Shown here: positions 29,962 through 39,316 of the stretch, piece after piece | Position numbering within the stretch: position 1 is the first letter of the stretch | Layout: every line of letters begins with the position of its first letter | NCBI RefSeq assembly: GCF_029893325.1 | Contig: NZ_JARXWL010000016.1 | Span: 1-64,000 of the forward strand | Reading direction: 5' to 3' | DNA length: 64,000 nucleotides | DNA from: Enterococcus sp. PF1-24 | Lineage (GTDB): Bacteria > Bacillota > Bacilli > Lactobacillales > Enterococcaceae | Made by a program: the position numbers and the translations under genes | The notes under the pieces: model-generated | What the model was told of the DNA's origin: nothing | The model's database searches: none | The model's input: the letters and a program-made list of their open reading frames with translations, nothing else

Positions 29962-30603
29962 ATGTTTCCGAAAATAAAAAGATTTCAAAAAAGACTGAAT
30001 AATCGGCTACATTTGTTATTTTCAAAAAATGATGTTTCGCCGGAAGAACGCCGCAAACGTCAAGTGAAAATTGATCGTTTTTGGTTAACGATTAAATATT
30101 TAATTGTGGCGGTAGCGATTGCTGTAGTTGTACGGGGATTTTTGTTAATTCCGGTGCCGGTAACTGGTAATTCAATGGAAACCACTTTATATCAAGATGA
30201 TATGGTGGTGATGGAGAAATTCACCAGTATCAGCCGTTTTGATATTATTGTTTTTCAACAAAGTGATGGTAAAATTTATATTAAACGAGTGATTGGTTTA
30301 CCTGGCGAAAATGTCGTTTATCAAGACGATCAGCTATACATTAATGGCGAAGCGATTGAAGAGTCATTTTTGAAGCAGAGAAATAAAGTGAAGGACAGAC
30401 CGTTTCCTTATACTACCAATCTGACATTAGAAGGTTTGATAAATAGCAGCACTTTACCCGAAAATAATTATTTTGTGTTAGGAGATAATCGCGGTAGCTC
30501 TAAAGATAGTCGTACATTTGGAGCGATTAATGAAGATATGATTTTAGGGAAAGTTCGTTTTGTTTATTATCCCCTTGACCATATCAAGTTGATTGATGAT
30601 TAA
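29962..30603 (+). CDS. lepB: Signal peptidase I
   Basis: This 213-residue protease cleaves signal peptides from exported proteins. A transmembrane helix (about 46-66) precedes the catalytic Ser in GNSMETTL (about 71) and the catalytic Lys in IKRVIGLPGE (about 108). Box E reads GDNRGSSKDSR. AAGGAAG lies upstream of the ATG. Confidence 0.94.
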   Translation: MFPKIKRFQKRLNNRLHLLFSKNDVSPEERRKRQVKIDRFWLTIKYLIVAVAIAVVVRGFLLIPVPVTGNSMETTLYQDDMVVMEKFTSISRFDIIVFQQSDGKIYIKRVIGLPGENVVYQDDQLYINGEAIEESFLKQRNKVKDRPFPYTTNLTLEGLINSSTLPENNYFVLGDNRGSSKDSRTFGAINEDMILGKVRFVYYPLDHIKLIDD

Positions 30604-30670
30604 ATGGCTTATTTTAAAAATAGGAAAATGCTGAACGAGCCACTTCCACTTTTTGAAGTAAGCACAAAAC

Positions 30671-30726
30671 TTGAAAAAATTTGAATAAATGATATAGTCA
30701 AAAGAGAAGTCTGAGAATTATTATCA
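30671..30726 (+). promoter_or_regulatory. Promoter with Fur-type box for sufB
   Basis: TTGAAA (30671-30676) and TATAGT (30693-30698) are 16 bp apart. TGAGAATTATTATCA (30712-30726), just past the expected start site, matches the Fur 7-1-7 consensus TGATAATNATTATCA at 14 of 15 positions. Iron-dependent repression is therefore likely. Confidence 0.65.
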
Positions 30727-30796
30727 TTCAAATAATGAAGCACTTTAAATAGATTTAGTGAATAAATGGCATTGAAGAAAGGTCTGGTGGAAATAG

Positions 30797-32188
30797 ATGA
30801 CTGTTAAAGCAAGAGATTATCAATATGGTTTTCATGATGAAGTAGAACCGTTATTTACTAGTGGACAAGGTGGTTTAACTCGTGAATTGGTTCAAGAAAT
30901 TTCTGAAATGAAGCAAGAGCCACAATGGATGTTAGATTATCGCTTAAAAGCTTTTGAACTTTTTGAAAAATTACCGTTGCCAAAATGGGGGCCTGATTTA
31001 TCAGAAATCCGTTTTGAAGATGTTATTTATTATCAAAAATTAAACAATGAACCTAGTCGTGACTGGGAGGATGTTCCTGATAAAATTAAGGATACTTTTG
31101 AACGCTTAGGGATTCCCGAAGCTGAAAGAAAATTTTTAGCAGGCGCGGCGGCTCAATATGAATCTGAAGTTGTTTATCATAATATGAAAGAAGAATTTGA
31201 AAATCTAGGAATTGTCTTTTTAGATACCGATAGTGCCTTGAAAGAATATCCTGGTTTGGTGAAAGAATACTTCGGCTCTTTAGTAAAAGCTTCGGAACAT
31301 AAATTTGCGGCTTTAAATGCAGCGATTTGGTCTGGTGGAACTTTTATCTATGTTCCTAAAGGCGTGCAGTGTGATATTCCGATTCAAACTTATTTCCGAA
31401 TCAACGGCGAAAATGCTGGGCAGTTTGAACGCTCTTTAATTATTGTTGATGAAGGAGCTTCTGTTCATTATATTGAAGGCTGTACCGCACCAAGCTATAC
31501 AACTAACAGTTTGCATGCGGCGACTGTCGAAATTATCGTGAAAAAAGATGCTTTTTGTCGCTATACTACGATGCAAAACTGGTCAGATAACGTTTATAAT
31601 TTAGTTACTGAACGGGGCAGTGTTGAAGAAAACGGTATGTTGGAATGGATTGACGGCAATTTAGGTAGTAAAGTCAATATGAAATATCCTTGTACTCATT
31701 TAAATGGACGCAATGCGAAAACTTCTGTTTTATCAATGGCTTTCGCTAATTACGGACAACATTTAGATGCTGGTTGTAAAGTTTATCATAATGCATCACA
31801 AACTTCTAGCACGATTGTTTCAAAATCAGTGGCTAAAGATGGTGGTCGGACAGATTATCGCGGTTCAATTTATTTTGGCAGAGATAGTTCTGGTTCAAAA
31901 TCTCATATTGAGTGTGATACTATTTTAATGGATAATGAATCGAAAGCTGATACAATTCCTTATAACAAAATTTTAAATGGCAACGTAACTTTAGAGCATG
32001 AAGCAAGTGTTTCAAAAGTTTCTGAAGACCAATTATTCTATTTGATGAGTCGTGGGTTAAGTGAAGAAGAAGCCACTGCCATGATTATCAACGGTTTTAT
32101 GAATCCAATCACCAAAGAACTACCGATGGAATACGCCGTGGAATTAAACCAATTGATTACGATGTCAATGGAAGGTTCTGTAGGTTAA
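30797..32188 (+). CDS. sufB: SufB, Fe-S cluster scaffold subunit
   Basis: This 463-residue protein is full-length SufB, which with SufC and SufD builds Fe-S clusters. Typical blocks are [37 protein letters not shown] and [19 protein letters not shown], with the conserved Cys of EGCTAP and [10 protein letters not shown]. In most Bacillota it closes a sufCDSUB operon; here it stands alone between lepB and a terminator, so the partner genes are elsewhere. It could serve the Fe-S-rich hydrogenase encoded about 22 kb away. Confidence 0.95.
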   Translation: MTVKARDYQYGFHDEVEPLFTSGQGGLTRELVQEISEMKQEPQWMLDYRLKAFELFEKLPLPKWGPDLSEIRFEDVIYYQKLNNEPSRDWEDVPDKIKDTFERLGIPEAERKFLAGAAAQYESEVVYHNMKEEFENLGIVFLDTDSALKEYPGLVKEYFGSLVKASEHKFAALNAAIWSGGTFIYVPKGVQCDIPIQTYFRINGENAGQFERSLIIVDEGASVHYIEGCTAPSYTTNSLHAATVEIIVKKDAFCRYTTMQNWSDNVYNLVTERGSVEENGMLEWIDGNLGSKVNMKYPCTHLNGRNAKTSVLSMAFANYGQHLDAGCKVYHNASQTSSTIVSKSVAKDGGRTDYRGSIYFGRDSSGSKSHIECDTILMDNESKADTIPYNKILNGNVTLEHEASVSKVSEDQLFYLMSRGLSEEEATAMIINGFMNPITKELPMEYAVELNQLITMSMEGSVG

Positions 32189-32199
32189 GATGTTTATTA

Positions 32200-32242
32200 A
32201 GTGCTAAAACCGCTATATATTAGCGATTTTAGCACTATTTTT
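32200..32242 (+). terminator. Terminator of sufB
   Basis: AGTGCTAAAA(C)CGCTA pairs with TAGCG(A)TTTTAGCACT, followed by ATTTTTT. Confidence 0.88.
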
Positions 32243-32320
32243 TGTGATTTTTGAAAAAGTTATCCCTAATTTTGTCCCTTTAGCAGAAATTTCTTCAATA
32301 ATATCTAGCCACGCAACATA

Positions 32321-32365
32321 TAAAGCCACTAAAAAGACTAACCTTTAATCTTTTTAGTGGCTTTA
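32321..32365 (-). terminator. Terminator-like hairpin of the C39-like protease gene
   Basis: A perfect 17-bp stem (32321-32337 with 32349-32365) lies 10 bp beyond the minus-strand stop. The T-run on the minus strand is weak. Confidence 0.65.
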
Positions 32366-32375
32366 TATAAATTTC

Positions 32376-33083
32376 TTATTTCTGATAAACCCAATAATTA
32401 ACCCCGTCCTGTAAAAATACTTCCGCATCATAACCTTGTAAATAATGGGATTTTTCCGCTGTATCATTGGGGTCGTTCACGTAAATGCCAGTTTCATCCC
32501 AGTTTCGTAAAACCATAATATGTCCACCGTCGGTAAAAGTGCCACTTTGAACGGAAACGATAACAGGGATACCTTGACTCAGATAAGCTTGAGCTGCATA
32601 TAAATCATTTTCTAAATTGTAAAAATTTAAGCCATATTGAATAGCAAAATCTTCAAAAATCTGCCAAGCGGTGCCTTCATTTTCTACATAATAATCATTT
32701 TGTGCCCAACCAAGAATTTCGGTAGGTAAGACTTCACGTTTTTCCCAATAGGACAGTACCATTGCTAAAGAGGCGATGCCACAACCGTTTTTGGCGAGAT
32801 TATTTTCACTTTCGCCACTGCCGTAAGCAACTTCTTGCCAGCGTTCATCAGTCTGCAAAATTAAACGGGCTAATTTTAAATCAGCATTTTCTGTTTGAAT
32901 TTGTTGATTGGCTTCTTGAGCAAAAGCTGTTTGTTGATTATTATTGCTAAAACTCGGAATTGCTGCGAGATTATCTCTTTGTAAAAAGAAAACAAATAAA
33001 ATAATGCTTAGTAATGCTACCATTAAAACACGCGGGAAAATATTTTTACTGCGACTATTATTTTTCTTTTTCAGCAAAATCAA
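32376..33083 (-). CDS. Exported C39-like cysteine peptidase family protein
   Basis: This 235-residue protein has a positively charged start, a transmembrane or signal segment (about 16-36) and a C39-like papain-fold domain. The likely catalytic Cys is in KNGCGIASLAMVLSYW (about 101), His in DGGHIMVLRNW (about 189) and Asp in YVNDPND. Such proteins cleave or bind peptides outside the cell; no ABC transporter domain is attached. It starts with TTG (33083, or 33077); a single AGTAGG site could serve either. Confidence 0.82.
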   Translation of the reverse strand: MILLKKKNNSRSKNIFPRVLMVALLSIILFVFFLQRDNLAAIPSFSNNNQQTAFAQEANQQIQTENADLKLARLILQTDERWQEVAYGSGESENNLAKNGCGIASLAMVLSYWEKREVLPTEILGWAQNDYYVENEGTAWQIFEDFAIQYGLNFYNLENDLYAAQAYLSQGIPVIVSVQSGTFTDGGHIMVLRNWDETGIYVNDPNDTAEKSHYLQGYDAEVFLQDGVNYWVYQK

Positions 33084-33186
33084 TCAACCTACTTTCTTAT
33101 CTTTCTTCAGTTATACAAAAAAAGTTAGTCTTTCGTCAATTGCTGGCAACAAAGGCTAACGTTTTCTTTAAACTTTTTGGAAATTA

Positions 33187-35127
33187 TTAATTTTCTTCAA
33201 ATGCTTCTAACTCCAGACTGGCTTCTTCCCAAGCCAGCATGATTTCTTCTTGTTGTGTTTGCAATTCTTCTAATTCCCGATTCAAATTCATCAATTCCAC
33301 ATGATTATCGGCGTATTCAGGTTTACTCATTTTAGTTTGTAAGTGAGCAATTTTTTCATCTAATTCACTTAATTCTGTTTCAAATTGCTGAACTTTACGA
33401 GTTAAAGAACGCAAGATTTTTTGTTGCTCTTTATTTAACTGGAACTGATTTTTATTAGTTGTAGCAGCAGGGGTGGAAGCTTTTTGTTCTTCTGCAGCAA
33501 GGGCAGCTAATTCAGCTTCTTCTTTTTTCTTCTCTAAATAATAATCATAATCCCCTAAATAAAGTTTGCTGCCAGTTTCTGATAGCTCAATCACTTTTGT
33601 TGCTAAGCGGTTGATAAAATAGCGGTCGTGAGAAACGAAAAGCAGGGTGCCTTCATAATCAATCAAGGCATTTTCTAAGACTTCTTTATTATCAATATCT
33701 AAATGGTTGGTGGGTTCATCGAGAATTAAGAAATTTTCTTTATTCATAGCAAGTTTTGCTAAAGCAACCCGGGCTTTTTCGCCACCACTTAATAAAGGAA
33801 TCGTCTTTTCAACGTCATTACCACTAAAAAGAAAGCCACCTAAAACATTGCGAATATCTTTTTCAGGGGTGGTTGGATGTTCATCCCACAATTCAGCTAA
33901 AACTGTTTTATTGCCACTTAAATGAGCCTGTCCTTGATCGTAATAACCAATTGTAACGTTGGTACCAAAACGGGCTTCTCCTTTAATAAAGGGAATCTGT
34001 TTAATCAAAGATTTCAGTAAAGTTGATTTGCCAATTCCGTTGGGGCCAACTAAAGCAATGGCTTCTTGCCGACGGATATCTAAATCAATCGGCTCAGATA
34101 AAATGATATCTTGATAACCGATTGCCGCATCTTCCAATTGCAAAACCACATTACCAGAAGTTTTTTCAATTTCAAAAAGAAAATGAACAGACTTTTCATC
34201 TCCTTCAGGGCGATCTAGGCGATCCATTTTCTCAAGTTTTTTGCGGCGACTTTGCGCTCGTTTCGTTGTAGAAGCGCGCACTAAATTCCGGGCGACAAAA
34301 TCTTCTAATTTAGCAATTTCTGTTTGTTGCTTTTCAAAAGCTTTGCGTTCAGTCATTAGTTGTTCAGCTTTTTTATCTAAATATTGGGAATAGTTTCCAT
34401 GATAATGACGCATTTTTTGCCGACTTAATTCGTAAACTTCACTAGCGACTTTATCTAAAAAGTAGCGGTCATGAGAGACGATTAATAAAGCGCCAGTGTA
34501 GCCTTGTAAATAATTTTCCAACCAGCTTAACGTATCAATATCTAAATGGTTGGTGGGCTCATCCAAAATTAAAATATCCGGACGTTGTAAAAGCATTCGC
34601 GCTAAAGCCAAACGGGTTTTTTGTCCTCCAGAAAGGCTACTAATAGGTTGTTCATAAAAACTACTATCAAAATGAAAACCATGTAAAACTGAACGAATTT
34701 CATTTGCATAGCCGTAACCATTTTTTTCCGAAAATTCATGTTGCAAACGGTCATATTCTTTTAAAAAGCTATCGTATTTTGGTCCAGTCGGTGGTGTTTG
34801 ACTAATTAATAGCTCTAATTCTCGCATTCGAGCTTCCATTTTACGGACAGCTTCAAAGGCTTTTAGCATTTCTTGCCAAACGGTTTCTTCAGAAACTAAA
34901 CCAGTATCTTGGGCTAAATAGCCTAAAGTAGCAGTTTTAGCTTTAGTAACACTACCTTCATCGGGAGCTTCTAAGCCCGCAATTATTTTTAAAAAAGTTG
35001 ATTTACCAGCACCATTTCGGCCAACTAAGGCGATTCTTGCGCCGCTGCTAATTTCTAAATGAATATTTTGAAACAAGCAATCTGCTCCGAAAAAACGTGC
35101 AACTTGATTCGCTTGTAATAAAAGCAT
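33187..35127 (-). CDS. ABC-F family ATPase, YdiF-like
   Basis: This 646-residue protein has two ABC cassettes (Walker A GRNGAGKST at about 36-44, GPNGIGKST near 355; signatures LSGGQKTRL and LSGGEKARV), a basic linker rich in Arg/Lys (RASTTKRAQSRRKKLEKMDRLDRP) and a C-terminal coiled coil. It most likely acts on ribosomes as a translation factor. It is not adjacent to any resistance gene. Confidence 0.92.
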   Translation of the reverse strand: MLLLQANQVARFFGADCLFQNIHLEISSGARIALVGRNGAGKSTFLKIIAGLEAPDEGSVTKAKTATLGYLAQDTGLVSEETVWQEMLKAFEAVRKMEARMRELELLISQTPPTGPKYDSFLKEYDRLQHEFSEKNGYGYANEIRSVLHGFHFDSSFYEQPISSLSGGQKTRLALARMLLQRPDILILDEPTNHLDIDTLSWLENYLQGYTGALLIVSHDRYFLDKVASEVYELSRQKMRHYHGNYSQYLDKKAEQLMTERKAFEKQQTEIAKLEDFVARNLVRASTTKRAQSRRKKLEKMDRLDRPEGDEKSVHFLFEIEKTSGNVVLQLEDAAIGYQDIILSEPIDLDIRRQEAIALVGPNGIGKSTLLKSLIKQIPFIKGEARFGTNVTIGYYDQGQAHLSGNKTVLAELWDEHPTTPEKDIRNVLGGFLFSGNDVEKTIPLLSGGEKARVALAKLAMNKENFLILDEPTNHLDIDNKEVLENALIDYEGTLLFVSHDRYFINRLATKVIELSETGSKLYLGDYDYYLEKKKEEAELAALAAEEQKASTPAATTNKNQFQLNKEQQKILRSLTRKVQQFETELSELDEKIAHLQTKMSKPEYADNHVELMNLNRELEELQTQQEEIMLAWEEASLELEAFEEN

Positions 35128-35346
35128 AATATCTCCTAATCTAGCTTGCTGAGAGGCATTTTTTAAGTAAAGATGAATCCGCTCAGACAGCTTTTGTTAA
35201 ATTAATCTCTTTTGTCAGTGTAACATATTTTCCTTAAGGCAGGTAGTTCTCTATCTGATTTTTACAGGTCAGAAGTAGGTGAGCAGGCAGTGATTTTTAT
35301 ATGGAAAAGCCACTTTTTTCTGGCAAGTGAAGTAACTTTTAAATGT

Positions 35347-35374
35347 TTGTGAATTGATTTGGAAAAATTCACAA
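35347..35374. promoter_or_regulatory. Split Rex-type inverted repeat upstream of rex
   Basis: TTGTGAA (35347-35353) and TTCACAA (35368-35374) are exact Rex half-sites, but 14 bp apart instead of the usual 4. The extra 10 bp is one helical turn. It lies just upstream of the rex promoter in the 340-bp gap between the ABC-F and rex genes. Confidence 0.5.
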
Positions 35375-35390
35375 TTTATTGCAGAATACA

Positions 35391-35420
35391 TTGCTTTTTA
35401 CTACTGATTACTGATATTAT
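35391..35420 (+). promoter_or_regulatory. Predicted promoter of rex
   Basis: TTGCTT (35391-35396) and TGATATTAT (-10 at 35415-35420, extended) are separated by 18 bp. Confidence 0.55.
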
Positions 35421-35464
35421 GGAGGAGTGAGATTTGTGAAATAAATGAAGACAGGGGTAAAAGT

Positions 35465-36091
35465 ATGAAAGATCAGGTTATTCCAAAGGCAACTGTCAAA
35501 CGTTTGCCTTTATATTATCGCTATTTAAGAATTTTGCATAACGCTGGCAAAAAGAAAGTTTCTTCAACTGAATTAAGTGAAGCGGTTCAAGTGGATAGTG
35601 CGACTATTCGCCGAGATTTTTCTTATTTTGGAGAATTAGGTAAAAGAGGCTATGGCTACGACGTTGAAAGCCTAATGAATTTCTTTGCCCGCACGCTAAA
35701 TGATGACCAGTTAACTAATGTGGCTTTAATCGGGGTGGGGAATTTAGGTAGTGCTTTACTGAAATATAAATTCCATCAAAGCAATAGTATTCGGATTAGT
35801 TGTGCCTTCGATATTAATGAAGAAATTATCGGCAGAATCGTTGATGGTGTGCCAGTTTATCCTATGAGTGATATGATTGAACAAATTAAAATTCAACAAA
35901 TTGAAATTGCTATCTTAACTTTACCAGCAGCTAAAGCTCAAGATGTGATGAAACGTTTAGCTGAAGCGGGAATTAAAGGGATTTTAAACTTTACGTCTGC
36001 TCGTTTATCAGCGCCAAAAGATATCTTAGTGCAAAATGTTGATTTAACTAATGAATTGCAAACACTGATTTACTTTTTGCATAACGATTGA
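35465..36091 (+). CDS. rex: Rex, NADH-sensing redox repressor
   Basis: This 208-residue protein has an N-terminal winged helix (about 1-78, with [14 protein letters not shown] and [21 protein letters not shown]) and a Rossmann domain ([15 protein letters not shown], about 87-101). Rex leaves DNA when NADH is high, releasing fermentative and NADH-oxidising genes. In this window the hydrogenase operon is an obvious possible target. AGGGGTA precedes the ATG. Confidence 0.95.
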   Translation: MKDQVIPKATVKRLPLYYRYLRILHNAGKKKVSSTELSEAVQVDSATIRRDFSYFGELGKRGYGYDVESLMNFFARTLNDDQLTNVALIGVGNLGSALLKYKFHQSNSIRISCAFDINEEIIGRIVDGVPVYPMSDMIEQIKIQQIEIAILTLPAAKAQDVMKRLAEAGIKGILNFTSARLSAPKDILVQNVDLTNELQTLIYFLHND

Positions 36092-36097
36092 AATAAA

Positions 36098-36140
36098 AAA
36101 GAGGATGAAAGCCGATTTTTGCTGGGCTTTCATCCTCTTT
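36098..36140. terminator. Bidirectional terminator between rex and the thioredoxin gene
   Basis: A perfect 16-bp stem (36098-36113 with 36125-36140) separates the two convergent stop codons. Confidence 0.9.
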
Positions 36141-36498
36141 AACTGTGGGAATTGAATAAATCTTCATAATCAAGAGTAGCATCAGCTTTTTGTAAAGCGT
36201 CAATTAACTGGGATAATTTATTAAAATCAATAAAGCGTGCTTGTCGCTGTTGTTCTTTACCATAGGAAAAAAGCAAAACAGCCGGTGCGGTTAAAACTTG
36301 AAATACACTAGCGACTAAAGGTGTTTCTGCGGCATCCATCTGATAAAGGGGAATTGTTTTTTCAACAGCTAACTTTTCCAGACGAGGTTTAACAGCGGTA
36401 CAGACACTACAGTTAGGCATCGAAATATAAAGTAAGCTAACTTTTTGTTGCGATAGTAAGTTTTGGAGTTTTGGCATATCAGAAATTTTTTCCATCAT
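36139..36498 (-). CDS. Thioredoxin-family protein
   Basis: This 119-residue protein has a thioredoxin fold with active-site CSVC in MPNCSVCTAVKPRLEKL (about 27-43) and a cis-Pro near TAPAVLLFSYG. The dipeptide between the Cys differs from the GP of classic thioredoxin, so its redox partner is uncertain. AAAGGTGG precedes the tandem ATG codons. Confidence 0.88.
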   Translation of the reverse strand: MMEKISDMPKLQNLLSQQKVSLLYISMPNCSVCTAVKPRLEKLAVEKTIPLYQMDAAETPLVASVFQVLTAPAVLLFSYGKEQQRQARFIDFNKLSQLIDALQKADATLDYEDLFNSHS

Positions 36499-36587
36499 TT
36501 AATCGCCACCTTTCACGCGTTCTTTCTATTATAATTGTAAACTTTTTTCAAGTGATAAGTCAAAAATCTTGATTTTAATAATAGACA

Positions 36588-36627
36588 CAAAAAAGATAAA
36601 ATTTTCAACGAGTAAAAATTTTATCTT
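36588..36627 (-). terminator. Terminator of the second GntR gene
   Basis: AAGATAAAATTTT pairs with AAAATTTTATCTT and is followed on the minus strand by TTTTTT. Confidence 0.85.
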
Positions 36628-36638
36628 GGTAGTTGCGA

Positions 36639-37361
36639 TTAGGTATTTAGCGTGTTTACTAAAGTAATCACTCGTGCTTTATTAATACTGCGGCAAAGTG
36701 AAAATTCAACGGGACGACCGTCTTTTAAATAAGCAACTTGCTCGGTCACTAACATTGCTTCATCTTCATCACAACCGAAATAGCCAGCTGTTTCGGGATG
36801 TTGTTCGGCATAAATATTACGATAAGTTCCAGCAAAATGAAGGTTTAATTCTGAAATTAAATAGTTATAAATTGATTTTGAAATGACTTCTTGTGTCAAA
36901 CCGGGAACTAGAAAAACAGGAATGGATAAGTCTTCTAAAACATAAGGCTGCTCATCATCTAATGAAAATAAACGTTTAATGTGATAAACGGGTTGTTCTT
37001 TAGTGATGGATAATAATTCCTGAATATGTGGCTTAGGAAAAGTAACTTCAAAACTCAGAATTTCACAACTAAGACGTTGCTGCTCCATTTCCGTAATTTG
37101 GAGTTTTTCCAGCTCAAACTTGTTGGTAGCATTGGTAATAAATCCCCATAAAGAAGGGCTCATCACTTTAGTACCAGCGCCCCGTTGTGAGTTAATTAAA
37201 CCTTCTTTAGTCAGTAAGTTCAGCGCTTTTTTAATCGTCATACGACTAACTCCAAATTCATCAACAAAGTCAGTTTGGTTTGGCAGCAAAGTTTCAGGTT
37301 GATAAGTACCACCGGTAATTCTTTCACGGATGGTTTGTGCGATTTCTTCATATTTTGTCAT
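36639..37361 (-). CDS. GntR-family regulator with UTRA domain (second copy)
   Basis: This 240-residue repressor has a GntR winged helix (about 1-66, with LPNQTDFVDEFGVSRMTIKKAL) and a UTRA domain. The ATG at 37361 with AGAGGGGGA is chosen over the upstream in-frame start at 37412. It is divergent from the nuclease gene, and a palindrome lies at its promoter. The effector is unknown; relatives sense sugar phosphates. Confidence 0.9.
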   Translation of the reverse strand: MTKYEEIAQTIRERITGGTYQPETLLPNQTDFVDEFGVSRMTIKKALNLLTKEGLINSQRGAGTKVMSPSLWGFITNATNKFELEKLQITEMEQQRLSCEILSFEVTFPKPHIQELLSITKEQPVYHIKRLFSLDDEQPYVLEDLSIPVFLVPGLTQEVISKSIYNYLISELNLHFAGTYRNIYAEQHPETAGYFGCDEDEAMLVTEQVAYLKDGRPVEFSLCRSINKARVITLVNTLNT

Positions 37362-37383
37362 AAACGTTCCCCCTCTAAAAAGC

Positions 37384-37436
37384 AGTATACAGGGATGTTT
37401 AAAAGATAACAATATTCAAAAGTTTCAACTTTTGAA
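37384..37436 (-). promoter_or_regulatory. Promoter and 22-bp palindrome of the GntR gene
   Basis: On the minus strand TTGTTA (37407-37412) and TATACT (37384-37389) are 17 bp apart. Just upstream, TTCAAAAGTT and AACTTTTGAA (37415-37436) form a perfect palindrome around TC. It may be the operator of the regulator. A second small palindrome, TCAACTTGTTGA, lies at 37468-37479. Confidence 0.5.
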
Positions 37437-37652
37437 CAAAAATGTTAAGTTTTTGGAAAAAGATAAGTCAACTTGTTGAAATATCAACGTTTTCCGTTGT
37501 TTTTTTTCGCGGGTTTGATTTTTTCTATTTTAGTAAAAAAACTTATAGAAAAACGAAAAACTTCAATAATAGGAATTTTTTTCAATCTTAACTATTATTT
37601 TTACAGGAAAATAAGCTAAAATAGATAAATAAAGAAAATAAATAAGGATGGG

Positions 37653-38417
37653 ATGAAAATCGCTAAGAAAAAAACAACTAGAAAACAAAGCAGTAAGCTA
37701 ACTTTTAGCAGCTTATTAATATTAATTGCTGTCAGTTTAGGTGTTTATTTAACGAATGGTGAATTTGGCAATGGCAATTCACCGCAATTTTTCGATTGGC
37801 TTTTAGAGAAATTTGAACCACAACCAAGTTATGAGCAATTAGCTGATGTGGGAGATTACGTTGCTGGGCCGCAAGAAATTGAAATTAATAATAATCACCC
37901 GGTTTTTACAGCAGAAGAATTATCTTTGGCAGAAGGTAGCTGGGAAAGTTATTCGCCGCTAGATAGATCTGGAAGGGTAGGTGTAGCTAATGCCATGTTA
38001 GGAACAGAGCTCCTTCCCACCGAAAAAAGAGAACCATTAACCATTGATCCGACTGGTTGGAATCAGTTGCAGCTAGGTGAAAATCAATGGCTGTATAATC
38101 GCAGTCATTTAATCGGTTTTCAATTAACTGGCGAAAATAATAATGAAGAAAACTTAATGACCGGAACCCGCAGTTTAAATACACCATATATGTTAGCTTA
38201 TGAAAATGATTTGATATACTATATTAAAGAAACTGGTCATCATGTCCGCTATCGCGTAACGCCTTATTTTAAAGAGCGTGAATTAGTTGCTAGAGGGGTA
38301 CAATTAGAAGCTGAGAGCATTGAAGATGATGTAATTTCTTTTAATGTCTTTATTTACAATATTCAAGAAGGCATTGAAATCAATTATCAAACTGGTGTAG
38401 CCAAAAAAGTTGCCTAA
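37653..38417 (+). CDS. Exported DNA/RNA non-specific endonuclease (EndA/NucA-like)
   Basis: This 254-residue protein has an N-terminal transmembrane segment (about 16-36) and a beta-beta-alpha-metal nuclease domain. The catalytic block is NRSHLIGFQLTGENNNEENLMTGTRSLN (about 150-177), with His as general base and Asn for the metal. Homologues degrade external DNA or process it for uptake, which would fit the comF genes. AAGGATGGG precedes the ATG. Confidence 0.9.
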   Translation: MKIAKKKTTRKQSSKLTFSSLLILIAVSLGVYLTNGEFGNGNSPQFFDWLLEKFEPQPSYEQLADVGDYVAGPQEIEINNNHPVFTAEELSLAEGSWESYSPLDRSGRVGVANAMLGTELLPTEKREPLTIDPTGWNQLQLGENQWLYNRSHLIGFQLTGENNNEENLMTGTRSLNTPYMLAYENDLIYYIKETGHHVRYRVTPYFKERELVARGVQLEAESIEDDVISFNVFIYNIQEGIEINYQTGVAKKVA

Positions 38418-38504
38418 TTTTTACTTTTATAACGAAAAAAGGTTATCTTTTGTCAAAAAATGATTAGAAATTCATAAAATTTTTGTTTGTCACAATTATT
38501 TAAT

Positions 38505-38533
38505 TTGTTATTTAGCCTATCTTTTAGTAGAAT
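38505..38533 (+). promoter_or_regulatory. Predicted promoter of ireB-ruvX-yrzB
   Basis: TTGTTA (38505-38510) and TAGAAT (38528-38533) are 17 bp apart, 45 bp upstream of ireB. Confidence 0.5.
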
Positions 38534-38578
38534 GAAGGAGTGTATAATAAATCTCTAAAACGAAAGAGGTGTAGATTT

Positions 38579-38845
38579 ATGGGTTTTACAGATGAGACAG
38601 TCCGTTTTGACTTTGATGATAGTCATAAAAAAGCGGTTAGTGAAACACTATCAATTGTGTATCGAGCATTAGAAGAAAAAGGTTATAATCCGATTAACCA
38701 AATCGTAGGTTATCTACTTTCAGGAGATCCAGCTTATATTCCTCGTTATCGGGATGCTCGTAATTTAATTCGTCGCCATGAACGTGATGAAATTATGGAA
38801 GTGTTAGTAAAACATTATTTATCAGATTATGGGATTCAATTCTAA
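38579..38845 (+). CDS. ireB: IreB / YrzL family protein (UPF0297)
   Basis: This 88-residue protein starts [12 protein letters not shown] and has [23 protein letters not shown]. In Enterococcus faecalis IreB is a substrate of the kinase IreK and dampens cephalosporin resistance. The ATG at 38579 with AAAGAGGTG is chosen over the longer frame. Its stop overlaps the next start (TAATG). Confidence 0.94.
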   Translation: MGFTDETVRFDFDDSHKKAVSETLSIVYRALEEKGYNPINQIVGYLLSGDPAYIPRYRDARNLIRRHERDEIMEVLVKHYLSDYGIQF

Positions 38846-39267
38846 TGCGGGCTATGGGATTAGATGTTGGTTCAAGAACTGTCGGCGTTGCGGTGAGTGA
38901 TTTACTAGGTTGGACCGCTCAAGGAATCGAGACGATTCGCATCAATGAAGATTTAGGTGAATTTGGTTTCGAACGCTTGCAAGAACTTGTAACTGAATAC
39001 GAAGTTACCCAGTTTGTCATTGGTTTACCAAAAAATATGAATAATACGATTGGTCCACGGGCAGAAGCTTCACAAGCTTATGGGGCAAAAGTACAAGAGC
39101 TGTTTAATTTACCAGTTGTTTATCAAGATGAGCGTCTAACAACTGTTCAAGCTGAACGAATGTTAGTTGAACAAGCCAATACTTCTCGCGCCAAGCGCAA
39201 AAAAGTCATCGACAAATTAGCAGCTGTAATGATTTTACAAAACTATTTAGATAGTAATAATAAATAA
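38845..39267 (+). CDS. ruvX: RuvX/YqgF Holliday-junction resolvase-like, pre-16S rRNA nuclease
   Basis: This 140-residue RNase H-fold protein has [19 protein letters not shown] at its start and [16 protein letters not shown] near 92-107. Family members process the 5' end of 16S rRNA. It is coupled to ireB by a one-base overlap, the usual order in Bacillota. Confidence 0.94.
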   Translation: MRAMGLDVGSRTVGVAVSDLLGWTAQGIETIRINEDLGEFGFERLQELVTEYEVTQFVIGLPKNMNNTIGPRAEASQAYGAKVQELFNLPVVYQDERLTTVQAERMLVEQANTSRAKRKKVIDKLAAVMILQNYLDSNNK

Positions 39268-39316
39268 TAGCTAAAGGTGTTCCTGAAGCTACATCATAAG
39301 AAAAGAGGAATTAACT

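Noticed and set aside
33187-35127. ABC-F antibiotic-resistance gene (Lsa/Vga/OptrA type)
   Set aside because: Length, basic linker and coiled-coil C-terminus fit the housekeeping YdiF group better.
38484-38500. Rex site before ireB (TTTGTTTGTCACAA)
   Set aside because: The half-sites are too close together and not properly inverted, so chance in AT-rich DNA is more likely.
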